Shown piece after piece: positions 19,618 to 29,141 of a stretch of DNA of 39,683 bases. Both the position numbers and the translations under genes were made by a program. The stretch is from an uncultured Blautia sp. (GTDB taxonomy: Bacteria; Bacillota; Clostridia; Lachnospirales; Lachnospiraceae): positions 1-39,683 of the forward strand of contig CAMOXX010000002.1 of NCBI GenBank assembly GCA_946629475.1, in the 5' to 3' direction. How positions within the stretch are numbered: the first letter of the stretch is position 1; each line of letters begins with the position of its first letter. Under the pieces are notes generated by a model, which saw only the letters and a program-made list of their open reading frames with translations, did no database searches and had not been told where the DNA came from.

Positions 19618-19650
19618 TATAAAAATAATGTTGGCTATATTATTTTTATA
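19618..19650. repeat. Inverted repeat TATAAAAATAAT-N9-ATTATTTTTATA
   Basis: Perfect 12-bp arms with 9-nt spacer GTTGGCTAT. Confidence 0.85.
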
Positions 19651-19754
19651 TCGTTATTCTAAAGGGAAAATATGAGTAAATAATGATATTTATGTAAACA
19701 AATTATGAACTTAGACGCAATATTTCATGAATAGATTACAATATAATTTCATGT

Positions 19755-19783
19755 TTGTATTTCGCCCTACATGATAGTATAAT
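19755..19783 (+). promoter_or_regulatory. Promoter for S1-domain protein operon
   Basis: TTGTAT - 17 bp - TATAAT. Confidence 0.65.
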
Positions 19784-19851
19784 GATAGTAACTGCCGGGG
19801 TTTTATGCCGGGTGTTGTAATCATATCAATAAATGAAAAGAGGGTATTCCA

Positions 19852-20760
19852 ATGTCAGAGACAATGAAAGATTACGAACAGGAACTGGAAGCTTCCTTCA
19901 AAAAAGTAGAAGAGGGAGATATTTTGAGCGGTACTGTAATCAGCGTAGATGAAAAAGAGGTTGTGATCGACCTCAAGTATTATGCTGAAGGCATTATCCC
20001 CGCAGAAGATTATTCAAGAGAACCCGGTTTCAGTCTTAAGGAACAGGTACATGTTGGGGATGAGGTATCTGCTACCGTCGTCAAAAAAGATGATGGACAT
20101 GGAAATATCCTTCTTTCAAAAGTGGAAGCAAACGATGTTCTTTCCTGGAAAAAGCTGGAGGAACTCAAAAATTCGGGTGAAGTGATCGATGTCACCGTAA
20201 AAGGCGTTGTTAAAGGCGGCGTCATTGCATATGTAGAGGATGTCAGAGGTTTTATTCCCGCATCCAAGCTTTCGGATTCTTATGTTGAGGATACAAATGA
20301 GTATCTTAATAAGACTATCCAGGTTCAGGTGTTTGATGTTGACAAGGAGAAAAACCGCCTGATTCTTTCGGCCCGTGAAGTTCTGAGGAAAAAAGCAGCT
20401 GAGGAGAGAAAGAACAGGATTGCGAGCGTTCAGGTAGGAATGATCACCGAAGGTATTGTTGAGACCATTCAGCCTTACGGAGTATTTGTCAGCCTTGGAA
20501 AAGGACTGTCAGGACTGGTTCATATTTCCCAGATCAGCGAAAAGAGGATCAAGGATCCCTCTGAGGTTCTGGAAAAGGGCGATAAGGTAAAGGTTAAAGT
20601 CATCGGCATCAAGGATGGAAAAATCAGCCTGAGCATGAAACAGGCAGGAAATGAAACTCCTGCGGAGACAGAGAGAGAATTTATTATTGATATTCCGGGA
20701 TCAAATGAGCAGGCTACTACTTCTCTTGCTTCCCTTTTCGCGAATATCAGGCTGGATTGA
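19852..20760 (+). CDS. S1 RNA-binding domain protein (ribosomal protein S1-like, three S1 domains)
   Basis: 302 aa; repeats such as EGDILSGTVISVDEKEVVIDL..., GEVIDVTVKGVVKGGVIAYVEDVRGFIPASKLS, GMITEGIVETIQPYGVFVSLGKGLSGLVHISQIS. Confidence 0.93.
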   Translation: MSETMKDYEQELEASFKKVEEGDILSGTVISVDEKEVVIDLKYYAEGIIPAEDYSREPGFSLKEQVHVGDEVSATVVKKDDGHGNILLSKVEANDVLSWKKLEELKNSGEVIDVTVKGVVKGGVIAYVEDVRGFIPASKLSDSYVEDTNEYLNKTIQVQVFDVDKEKNRLILSAREVLRKKAAEERKNRIASVQVGMITEGIVETIQPYGVFVSLGKGLSGLVHISQISEKRIKDPSEVLEKGDKVKVKVIGIKDGKISLSMKQAGNETPAETEREFIIDIPGSNEQATTSLASLFANIRLD

Positions 20761-20775
20761 CGGAGGACTCTGCCA

Positions 20776-22443
20776 ATGAAGCGACAGGATAAGATTTATA
20801 TCATCGGGCATAAAAACCCTGATACGGATTCAATCTGTTCTGCCATTGCTTATGCAGATATTAAAAACAGGACTACCCAGGGAAAAAAATATATTCCAAA
20901 AAGAGCAGGCCAGCTGAATGAGGAGACAGAGTATGTTCTGAGCCGGTTTGGGGTTCAGCCGCCGGGATATGTTTCTAATATCGGAACTCAGGTGAAGGAT
21001 ATGGAAATCCAGACAAATCCTGAAGCCGACAAATCCATTTCTCTGAAAAATGCCTGGGATCTGATGCAGAGCCAGGGAATCATGACACTTCCGGTCTGCA
21101 ATGAAAAAGGAACGCTGGAAGGGCTCATTACGATCTCTGATATTGCCCAGACATATATGGATACGCAGGACAGTTATCTTCTTTCCAATGCGAGAACACA
21201 GTACCGGAGGATTGCCGAGACGATTGACGGCGTGGTGATCGAAGGCAACGAACATGGCTATTTTATAAAGGGCAAGGTCCTGGTGTGTACGGCACGGCCG
21301 GACATGATGCGGGATTATATCGAGGAAGATGATATGCTCATTGTCGGTGACAGGGAGGAGGACCACCTGGCAGCGATAGAAGAAAATGTGAGCTGTATTA
21401 TTGTTGGAATGGGAATCGAGGTTTCTGATACCGTAAGGAATCTGGCCCGCGAAAAAGATATCGTCATTATCATGTCGCCTTTTGATACTTTTACGATCGC
21501 CAGACTGATCAACCAGAGTATCCCGATCAGGTACATTATGAAGACTGACAACCTGGTCACCTTCAATACAGAGGATTTTACAGATGATATCCAGGAGGTC
21601 ATCGCGAAAAAGAAGCATCATGCATTTCCGGTGATCGACAGTAACGGCAGATGTATCGGAACAATTTCCCGCCGCAATTTCCTCGACATGAGAAGAAAAA
21701 AAGTCATTCTTGTAGATCACAATGAGAGGGACCAGGCGGTAGATAATATTGAAAAGGCCGAAATTCTGGAAATTATCGACCATCATAAGCTGGGATCTCT
21801 CGAGACAAGAACGCCGATTTCGTTCCGAAATGAGCCGGTAGGCTGCACAGCGACGATCCTTTATGAAATATATGGGGATCAGAAGCTTGAAATCCCGGAA
21901 AAAATCGCGGGTCTCCTTTGTTCGGCAATTATTTCGGATACTTTGATGTTCCGGTCTCCGACCTGTACGCTTCGGGATAAAATGGCAGCAGGAGCTCTCG
22001 CTTTGATTGCCGGAATTGATATTGAAAAGCATGCGAAGGACATGTTTAAGGCCGGCAGCAATCTGAAGGATAAAGCGCCGGAAGAAATCTTTTATCAGGA
22101 TTATAAAAAGTTTATCGCGGAGGGCGATATTTCATTCGGTGTCGGACAGATCAGTTCCATGGACGCGGATGAGCTGGTTATGATTAAAGAGAAGCTTCTT
22201 CCATTCCTTGTAAATGAATGCGGAAAACATGATATCAGCAAAGTTTATTTTATGCTGACGAATATTATTGATGAAACAACGGAGCTGATCTTCTATGGAG
22301 AAGGCAGTGAGGAGATGGCTAGCATTGCGTTTAATAAACAGGCGGAAAACGGTTCGTTTATCCTTCCTGGTGTTGTATCCCGCAAAAAACAGCTGATTCC
22401 TGCCATGATGGATGCAGCCTCCCGTATGGAGTCAGGTTTTTAG
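20776..22443 (+). CDS. Family II (Mn-dependent) inorganic pyrophosphatase with CBS and DRTGG regulatory domains
   Basis: 555 aa; IIGHKNPDTDSICSAIAYADIK, CBS segment QGIMTLPVCNEKGTLEGLITISDIA, ILEIIDHHKLGSLETRTPISFRNEPVGCTATILYE, SDTLMFRSPT. Confidence 0.93.
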   Translation: MKRQDKIYIIGHKNPDTDSICSAIAYADIKNRTTQGKKYIPKRAGQLNEETEYVLSRFGVQPPGYVSNIGTQVKDMEIQTNPEADKSISLKNAWDLMQSQGIMTLPVCNEKGTLEGLITISDIAQTYMDTQDSYLLSNARTQYRRIAETIDGVVIEGNEHGYFIKGKVLVCTARPDMMRDYIEEDDMLIVGDREEDHLAAIEENVSCIIVGMGIEVSDTVRNLAREKDIVIIMSPFDTFTIARLINQSIPIRYIMKTDNLVTFNTEDFTDDIQEVIAKKKHHAFPVIDSNGRCIGTISRRNFLDMRRKKVILVDHNERDQAVDNIEKAEILEIIDHHKLGSLETRTPISFRNEPVGCTATILYEIYGDQKLEIPEKIAGLLCSAIISDTLMFRSPTCTLRDKMAAGALALIAGIDIEKHAKDMFKAGSNLKDKAPEEIFYQDYKKFIAEGDISFGVGQISSMDADELVMIKEKLLPFLVNECGKHDISKVYFMLTNIIDETTELIFYGEGSEEMASIAFNKQAENGSFILPGVVSRKKQLIPAMMDAASRMESGF

Positions 22444-22456
22444 GATATTCTGTCCC

Positions 22457-22485
22457 TTGCAATAATCATAGAAAGCTGTTATAAT
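22457..22485 (+). promoter_or_regulatory. murA promoter
   Basis: TTGCAA - 17 bp - TATAAT. Confidence 0.7.
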
Positions 22486-22506
22486 AGCAAATTGATTTTG
22501 TATCTG

Positions 22507-22531
22507 AAATACGAATGAGGGGTTCGTATTT
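22507..22531 (+). promoter_or_regulatory. murA leader hairpin 1
   Basis: AAATACGAA-TGAGGGG-TTCGTATTT, perfect 9-bp stem. Confidence 0.65.
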
Positions 22532-22547
22532 ACACACAGGGGTGTTG

Positions 22548-22567
22548 AAAACGGTTTTTCCGTTTTT
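22548..22567 (+). promoter_or_regulatory. murA leader hairpin 2 (terminator-like)
   Basis: AAAACGG-TTTTT-CCGTTTTT: 7-bp stem, followed by only a short T-tract. Confidence 0.5.
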
Positions 22568-22603
22568 ACAGAATCATGAGGAGTATAATAATAGAGGTGT
22601 AAA

Positions 22604-23896
22604 ATGGAACAGTATATCATTAAAGGCGGTAATCCGCTTGTTGGTGAAGTGGATATTGCCGGAGCAAAGAATGCTGCTCTGGCTATTCTTGCTGCCGCAA
22701 TTATGACAGATGAAACAATTCTGATCGAAAATCTTCCGGATGTAAGGGATATCAATGTTCTTCTGGAAGCGATTGAGGGAATTGGCGCAATTGTCAACAG
22801 AATCGACAGGTCAACAGTTCGAATCAATGGTTCAACGATCCGTGATGTGAGCGTTGATTATGAGTTTATCAAAAAAATCCGTGCCTCTTACTATCTTCTT
22901 GGTGCTCTGCTTGGAAAATACAGACATGCAGAGGTACCTCTTCCGGGCGGCTGCAATATTGGAAGCAGGCCGATCGACCAGCACCTGAAGGGCTTTAAAG
23001 CGCTTGGTGCTGATGTTGATATACTGCACGGAGCGATTATTGCAAAAGCGGACAATCTTCATGGGAGCCATATTTATCTGGATGTGGTCTCGGTTGGCGC
23101 TACGATCAATATTATGATGGCAGCAGCGATGGCTCCCGGAAGAACCACCATTGAAAATGCGGCAAAAGAGCCCCATGTGGTAGACGTTGCTAACTTTTTG
23201 AACAGCATGGGCGCGAATATTAAAGGCGCAGGTACGGATGTGATCCGGATTAAAGGTGTCGAAAAGCTCCATAAAACAGAGTATTCAATTATCCCGGATC
23301 AGATTGAGGCGGGAACATTTATGTTCGCTGCTGCCGCAACCGGCGGAGATATCACGGTGAGAAACGTGATTCCGAAGCATCTCGAAGCTACAACCGCCAA
23401 GCTGGAAGAAATCGGATGTGAGGTGGAAGAGTTTGATGACGCAGTACGCGTCCGGGCTTCCCGCCGTCTGAGAAGAACAAATGTAAAGACTTTGCCCTAT
23501 CCCGGATATCCGACGGATATGCAGCCGCAGATTACGGTTGCGCTTGCACTTGCAAAGGGTACCAGTATTGTAACAGAGAGTATTTTTGAAAACCGCTTTA
23601 AATATGCGGATGAGCTTACCCGGATGGGAGCCCATATTAAAGTCGAAGGAAATTCCGCGATCATTGATGGTGTTGACAGGCTGACAGGAGCCAGGGTCAG
23701 CGCACCGGACCTCCGCGCCGGAGCGGCGCTTGTAATTGCCGGGCTTGCGGCAGAGGGCATCACAATCGTGGATGATATTGTATATATTCAAAGAGGATAT
23801 GAGGATTTTGAAGGAAAGCTGAGAAGTCTCGGTGCCGAGATCGAAAAGGTTTCCAGTGAAAAAGAAATCCGGAAATTTCGTCTTAGAGTAGGGTGA
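22604..23896 (+). CDS. murA: UDP-N-acetylglucosamine 1-carboxyvinyltransferase
   Basis: 430 aa; GEVDIAGAKNAALAILAAAI, PLPGGCNIGSRPIDQHLKG (catalytic Cys retained), YPGYPTDMQPQ. Confidence 0.98.
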   Translation: MEQYIIKGGNPLVGEVDIAGAKNAALAILAAAIMTDETILIENLPDVRDINVLLEAIEGIGAIVNRIDRSTVRINGSTIRDVSVDYEFIKKIRASYYLLGALLGKYRHAEVPLPGGCNIGSRPIDQHLKGFKALGADVDILHGAIIAKADNLHGSHIYLDVVSVGATINIMMAAAMAPGRTTIENAAKEPHVVDVANFLNSMGANIKGAGTDVIRIKGVEKLHKTEYSIIPDQIEAGTFMFAAAATGGDITVRNVIPKHLEATTAKLEEIGCEVEEFDDAVRVRASRRLRRTNVKTLPYPGYPTDMQPQITVALALAKGTSIVTESIFENRFKYADELTRMGAHIKVEGNSAIIDGVDRLTGARVSAPDLRAGAALVIAGLAAEGITIVDDIVYIQRGYEDFEGKLRSLGAEIEKVSSEKEIRKFRLRVG

Positions 23897-23943
23897 GAAT
23901 CTTTTTCTGCCCGAATTGTTTGAAAGGATGACAACATAAAAGT

Positions 23944-25131
23944 ATGGAAAAAATATTGTTTACCTCGGAATCTGTGACAGAAGGGCATCCTGATAAAATC
24001 TGCGACGCGGTGTCAGATGCGATTCTTGATGCATTGCTTGAGCAGGATCCAATGAGCCGTGTGGCGTGTGAAACGGTCACCACAACCGGTATTGTTTTTG
24101 TAATGGGTGAAATCACATCCAGGGCAAATATTGATTATCAGAAGATTGTGAGGGATACGATTCGTGAGATCGGCTATACCAGCGGAGATTACGGATTTGA
24201 CGCGGACACCTGTTCGGTTGTGATTGCTCTGGACAAGCAGTCGGCGGATATCGCGCTTGGAGTAGACAAAGCGTACGAGTTGAAAGAAAACGAGATGAAT
24301 GAGGATGAACTGGATGCGATCGGTGCAGGGGACCAGGGACTCCAGTTCGGCTACGCGACAAACGAAACAGAAGAGTATATGCCTTATGCGATCAATATGG
24401 CGCATAAACTGGCTTATCAGCTTGCAAAGGTCCGCAAAGATGGTACATTAAAGTATCTCAGGCCGGATGGAAAAACGCAGGTGACGGTGGAGTATAATCC
24501 GGATGGTTCACCGAAGAGAATCGACGCGGTGGTCTGCTCGACCCAGCATGATCCGGATGTGACGCAGGAACAGATTCATGAGGACATTAAAAAATATGTT
24601 TTTGATGCGATCATTCCTTCGGATATGGTTGATGAAGACACCAAGTATTTTATCAATCCGACCGGACGTTTTGTGATCGGCGGTCCTCAGGGCGACAGCG
24701 GCCTGACCGGCAGAAAAATCATTGTTGATACCTACGGCGGAACAGGACGCCACGGCGGCGGCGCTTTTTCGGGCAAGGACTGCACCAAGGTTGACCGTTC
24801 GGCAGCATATGCGGCAAGATATGTGGCTAAGAATATTGTAGCTGCCGGCCTTGCCGACAGATGTGAGATACAGTTATCCTATGCGATCGGTGTTGCTCAC
24901 CCGACATCGGTGCGTGTGGATTCTTTTGGAACAGGAAAGCTTGATGACCAGAAGCTGGTGGAGATTATCCGCGAGAATTTTGACCTTCGTCCGGCTGGAA
25001 TTATTAAAATGCTGGATCTGCGTCGTCCGATCTACAAACAGACTTCGTCATATGGTCATTTCGGCCGCACTGATATTTCTCTTCCATGGGAAAAAACAGA
25101 CAAGGCAGAGATTTTAAAAAAGTATCTTTGA
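23944..25131 (+). CDS. metK: S-adenosylmethionine synthetase
   Basis: 395 aa; [60 protein letters not shown]. Confidence 0.99.
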   Translation: MEKILFTSESVTEGHPDKICDAVSDAILDALLEQDPMSRVACETVTTTGIVFVMGEITSRANIDYQKIVRDTIREIGYTSGDYGFDADTCSVVIALDKQSADIALGVDKAYELKENEMNEDELDAIGAGDQGLQFGYATNETEEYMPYAINMAHKLAYQLAKVRKDGTLKYLRPDGKTQVTVEYNPDGSPKRIDAVVCSTQHDPDVTQEQIHEDIKKYVFDAIIPSDMVDEDTKYFINPTGRFVIGGPQGDSGLTGRKIIVDTYGGTGRHGGGAFSGKDCTKVDRSAAYAARYVAKNIVAAGLADRCEIQLSYAIGVAHPTSVRVDSFGTGKLDDQKLVEIIRENFDLRPAGIIKMLDLRRPIYKQTSSYGHFGRTDISLPWEKTDKAEILKKYL

Positions 25132-25138
25132 GGTGAGG

Positions 25139-25163
25139 GGGACGGTTAAACCGTCCCTTTTTT
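25139..25163 (+). terminator. Intrinsic terminator after metK
   Basis: GGGACGG-TTAAA-CCGTCCC followed by TTTTTT. Confidence 0.88.
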
Positions 25164-25187
25164 CCGTTCCGGAGAGAGGCTGTCCCG

Positions 25188-26336
25188 ATGAAACTGAAAA
25201 CAAGGATGATTACAGGCTTTGTTCTGGTAATTCTGGTTCCACAGCTTTTGCTTGCTGTGGCTTTATTTGCTTACAGCCGCAGTCAGCCTGCGGATTCCGG
25301 AAAAACCGGCATGCATATGGCACAGGAGATTTCGATCTCAGTTCCGGATTCTGATTATAAAACGGTCAGCCTGCGGACGAGGGATATGTTTTTTACACTG
25401 TCGGTGATACTGCTGTTCACTTCGCTGGCGGTAGGCATCTGGATTTACCGGAGCATTTCGGTTCCTCTGATCAAGCTGAAAAAAGCGACGCAGAATATCA
25501 AGGAGGGAAATCTGGATTTTGTGATAGAATCCGATGGAAAAGATGAGTTTTCGGAGCTGTGCAATGATTTTGATGATATGAGGGTCCGGCTTAAGGAATC
25601 AGCAGAAGAAAAGCTTGTCATGGATAAGGAGAATAAGGAGCTGATCAGCAATATCTCCCATGATCTGAAAACGCCGATCACCGCGGTGAAGGGTTATGTG
25701 GAAGGTATTATGGACGGAGTGGCCGATACCCCCGAAAAAATGGATCGTTATATCAAAACGATCTATAATAAAACGATTGAGATGGATCACCTGATCAATG
25801 AACTCACTTTTTATTCCAAGATCGATACGAACAGGATTCCATATACGTTCAGCAAGCTGAATGTGTATGACTATTTTTCGGACTGTGCTGATGAGGTATC
25901 ACTGGAGCTGGAGACAGAAGGAATAAAGCTGCTTTATTCCAATGATGTGGACAGTAATGTGCTGGTAATCGCGGATGGAGAACAGATCAGAAGGGTGATC
26001 CACAATATTATCAGCAATGCCATCAAGTACATGGACAAGCTGAACGGAATTATACAGATCCGCGTCAGGGATGTCGGGGATTTTATCCAGATCGAGATAG
26101 AGGATAATGGAAAAGGAATTGCGTCGAGGGATCTTCCCTATATTTTTGACCGTTTTTACCGGACGGACGTATCCAGAAATTCCTCGAAAGGAGGAAGCGG
26201 AATCGGCCTTTCCATTGTAAGAAAAATTCTGGAAGACCATGGAGGAAAGGTTTGGGCTACCAGCAAGGTCGGGGTTGGGACGACGGTTTATTTTGTACTG
26301 AGAAAATATCAGGAGGTGCCGGTAAACAATGAGTAG
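25188..26336 (+). CDS. Sensor histidine kinase (HAMP, HisKA, HATPase)
   Basis: 382 aa; two TM segments, HAMP, ISNISHDLKTPITAVKGYVEGI (H-box), HNIISNAIKYMD, DNGKGIASRDLPYIFDRFYR, GGSGIGLSIVRKI. Confidence 0.95.
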   Translation: MKLKTRMITGFVLVILVPQLLLAVALFAYSRSQPADSGKTGMHMAQEISISVPDSDYKTVSLRTRDMFFTLSVILLFTSLAVGIWIYRSISVPLIKLKKATQNIKEGNLDFVIESDGKDEFSELCNDFDDMRVRLKESAEEKLVMDKENKELISNISHDLKTPITAVKGYVEGIMDGVADTPEKMDRYIKTIYNKTIEMDHLINELTFYSKIDTNRIPYTFSKLNVYDYFSDCADEVSLELETEGIKLLYSNDVDSNVLVIADGEQIRRVIHNIISNAIKYMDKLNGIIQIRVRDVGDFIQIEIEDNGKGIASRDLPYIFDRFYRTDVSRNSSKGGSGIGLSIVRKILEDHGGKVWATSKVGVGTTVYFVLRKYQEVPVNNE

Positions 26337-27018
26337 AATTCTGATTATTGAGGATGAGGAAGCAATCGCTGATCTGGAGAAGGATTATCTGGAGCTCTCC
26401 GGATTTGATGTGGAGATTGAACATCGCGGAGACCGGGGACTTGAAAAATCATTGAATGAGGATTTTGATCTGATTATTCTGGATCTGATGCTGCCTGAGG
26501 TGGATGGGTTTGATATTTGCCGGCAGGTAAGAGAAAAGAAGAATATTCCGATTATCATGGTATCAGCCAAGAAGGATGATATTGACAAAATCAGGGGTCT
26601 GGGGCTCGGTGCGGATGATTATATGACAAAGCCCTTCAGCCCGAGTGAGCTGGTTGCCCGTGTCAAAGCGCACCTTGAGAGATACAACCGCCTCGTCGGG
26701 TCGGCTCTGCCGAAAAATGACATTATCGAAATCAGAGGGATCAAAATCGATAAAACCGCAAGAAGAGTGTGGGTGAACGGGGAGGAGAAAGCGTTTACCT
26801 CCAAAGAGTTTGACCTCCTCACGTTTCTTGCGGAAAACCCGAACCGTGTATTTCGCAAGGAGGAGCTTTTCCGTGAAATCTGGGATATGGAGTCGGTGGG
26901 GGATATCGCCACTGTCACGGTTCATATCAAAAAGATCAGGGAAAAAATCGAATTCGACACGGCAAAACCACAGTACATTGAGACGATCTGGGGTGTAGGG
27001 TACCGGTTCAAGATGTGA
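26329..27018 (+). CDS. OmpR/PhoB-family response regulator
   Basis: 229 aa; IIEDEEAIADL, LIILDLMLPEVDGFDICRQVR, KPFSPSELVARVKAHL, winged-helix C-terminus ETIWGVGYRFKM; 8-bp overlap with the kinase gene. Confidence 0.97.
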   Translation: MSRILIIEDEEAIADLEKDYLELSGFDVEIEHRGDRGLEKSLNEDFDLIILDLMLPEVDGFDICRQVREKKNIPIIMVSAKKDDIDKIRGLGLGADDYMTKPFSPSELVARVKAHLERYNRLVGSALPKNDIIEIRGIKIDKTARRVWVNGEEKAFTSKEFDLLTFLAENPNRVFRKEELFREIWDMESVGDIATVTVHIKKIREKIEFDTAKPQYIETIWGVGYRFKM

Positions 27019-27024
27019 CGAAGC

Positions 27025-28482
27025 ATGGAAGAATTATATAAAAAGCTGTATTCTTATCATGATAAAGACATTTATCCCTTTCATATGCCGGGACATAAGA
27101 GAAATCCGGCTTTTGAAGCCGGTTTTCTTCCGGTAAAGCAGGATATCACGGAGATTACAGGGTTTGACGATCTTCATCATGCCGAAGATATCATAAAAAA
27201 TGCGCAGGATTTTGCGGCGGAGCTTTTTGGAAGCAGGGAAGTTTTTTTCAGTGTGAATGGTAGTACGGCTGCCATACTTTCTGCGGTGTCTGCTGCCGTC
27301 AGAAGAGGCGGAAAGCTTTTAACAGCACGGAACTGTCACAAATCTCTTTATCATGCCATGTATCTCAGGGAGATTGTCCCTGTTTATATTTATCCCGGGA
27401 TTGACCGTGAGACGGGAATCTGCTGCAGTATTGATCCTGAAGAGACGGAGAGGCTTCTCAGTGAGAATGATGATATTGAAGCGGTTTTTATCACGTCTCC
27501 GACCTATGACGGAGCAGTATCGGATATCCGTGCCATTGCGGAAGCGGCGCACAGGCATTCGGTTCCTCTGATTGTGGATGAGGCGCATGGAGCGCACTTT
27601 TGCTTTTCGCCGTATTTTCCGGAATCGGCGGTAAGGAGCGGAGCGGATATTGTCATTCACAGCATTCACAAAACGCTTCCTTCCATGACAGGCACTTCGG
27701 TGCTGCACAGATGCACCGACAGAATCAGTCATGATAAGATTGCGCGGTTTATGTCGATTTATCAGACCAGCAGCCCTTCGTATCCTATGATGGCGAGTCT
27801 GGATTTCTGTTTTCATTTTTTAAAGGATCAGGGGAAAATCTGGTTTGATGCGTTTACGTCCAGGCTGGAACAGCTTCGAAACGGTCTTTCACAGTTTCAG
27901 AAGATCAGGCTGATGGATTTTTACGGTGCGGAATACAGGAAGCAAAAAGGATTTTATGACTTTGACAGATCAAAAATTCTTTTATCGGCAGACTGTGTAA
28001 AAGGGGGAGGAGCCGGACTTTTCAGAATACTGCAGGAAAAGTACCTGCTGGAACCCGAAATGTCTGCGTACAACTATGTACTTATGATGACGACGATGGG
28101 AGATACGGAGGAAGGCTTCCGGCGGCTGTATGAAGCGGTCTCTGATCTGGAGAATCATCCGGAAATATTTATTTCTGCAAACATGGATGAGCTTTCTCAA
28201 AAACGGTCTGATTTCACGGAGAGGATCAGTGAAAGGCCGGAGCCGGTCATGCGTATTTCGGAAGCGATGGATTCGGAGACAGCTGCGCTTCCGCTGGATC
28301 AATGCGTCGGAAGAATCTCTGCGGAGTTCATGTATCTTTATCCTCCGGGCGTTCCTCTGATTGTACCGGGAGAGAGGATTTCCTTACAGTTTGTGCAGAA
28401 TATGAAAAGGTACGTGTCTGCAGGAATGAAAATTGCGGGAATCCGGGACTGCTCCGGAAAATATATGGATTGTGTTGTGTGA
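27025..28482 (+). CDS. Orn/Lys/Arg decarboxylase family PLP enzyme (YaaO-like)
   Basis: 485 aa; PFHMPGHKRNPAF, FFSVNGSTAAILSAVSAAVRRGGKLL, VDEAHGAHFCFSPYFP, DIVIHSIHKTLPSMTGTSVLH (PLP Lys). Confidence 0.95.
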   Translation: MEELYKKLYSYHDKDIYPFHMPGHKRNPAFEAGFLPVKQDITEITGFDDLHHAEDIIKNAQDFAAELFGSREVFFSVNGSTAAILSAVSAAVRRGGKLLTARNCHKSLYHAMYLREIVPVYIYPGIDRETGICCSIDPEETERLLSENDDIEAVFITSPTYDGAVSDIRAIAEAAHRHSVPLIVDEAHGAHFCFSPYFPESAVRSGADIVIHSIHKTLPSMTGTSVLHRCTDRISHDKIARFMSIYQTSSPSYPMMASLDFCFHFLKDQGKIWFDAFTSRLEQLRNGLSQFQKIRLMDFYGAEYRKQKGFYDFDRSKILLSADCVKGGGAGLFRILQEKYLLEPEMSAYNYVLMMTTMGDTEEGFRRLYEAVSDLENHPEIFISANMDELSQKRSDFTERISERPEPVMRISEAMDSETAALPLDQCVGRISAEFMYLYPPGVPLIVPGERISLQFVQNMKRYVSAGMKIAGIRDCSGKYMDCVV

Positions 28483-28485
28483 ATC

Positions 28486-29082
28486 ATGGGAAAACTATTT
28501 TATATTATGGGGAAAAGCGCTTCCGGCAAGGATTCCTTTTACAGGGAGCTGATGAGGACGGAGAGCCTGGGGCTCCGGAAGCTTATTTTATATACCACCA
28601 GGCCGATGCGCGACGGTGAGGAGAATGGCCGTGAATACTTTTTTGTTACTGCGGAACAGCTTGACTCTTTCAGAAAGCAGGGCAGAATCATCGAGGAAAG
28701 GGAATATCAGACGGTTTACGGCCCCTGGTTTTATTTTACGGCGGATGACGGCCAGATTCACTGGGAGGGGAATGATTACCTGGGAATCGGTACCCTGGAA
28801 TCCTTCTGCGCGCTGAAAGCTTATTACGGAGAGGATAAAATCTGTCCTGTTTATATTGAGGTTGAGGATGGGGAGAGGCTTGCCAGAGCTCTTCGGAGGG
28901 AAAAGGAGCAGATTCACCCTCATTATGCCGAGATGTGCCGGAGATTTCTGGCGGATGAGGAGGACTTTTCGGAGGAAAAGCTGAAAAATGCCGGAATCCA
29001 TGTGCGTTTTGAAAATGCGGATTTTGAAAAATGCATGGAGGAGATCACAGGATATATCCGGCAGTCCCGTTCGCAAAGATAG
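28486..29082 (+). CDS. Guanylate-kinase-like P-loop protein (divergent)
   Basis: 198 aa; MGKLFYIMGKSASGKDSFYREL P-loop, ILYTTRPMRDGEENGREYFFVTAEQLDSFRKQGRIIE resembles the GMP-binding region. Confidence 0.8.
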   Translation: MGKLFYIMGKSASGKDSFYRELMRTESLGLRKLILYTTRPMRDGEENGREYFFVTAEQLDSFRKQGRIIEEREYQTVYGPWFYFTADDGQIHWEGNDYLGIGTLESFCALKAYYGEDKICPVYIEVEDGERLARALRREKEQIHPHYAEMCRRFLADEEDFSEEKLKNAGIHVRFENADFEKCMEEITGYIRQSRSQR

Positions 29083-29141
29083 ACAAAGAAATGGTTTTAT
29101 GTTAAACTGGAATTGGTGATGCTGCAGAAAGGGGTGATTTT

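Noticed and set aside
19784-19851. Possible riboswitch in the S1-protein leader (GCCGGGG...GCCGGG)
   Set aside because: Direct rather than inverted similarity; no convincing stem or known aptamer core.
20830-22032. 400-aa minus-strand ORF opposite the PPase gene
   Set aside because: Fully antisense to a well-supported CDS; composition typical of a codon-bias shadow frame.
23897-23943. Possible SAM riboswitch upstream of metK
   Set aside because: Only 47 nt separate murA and metK, too short for an S-box type riboswitch, and no conserved core seen.
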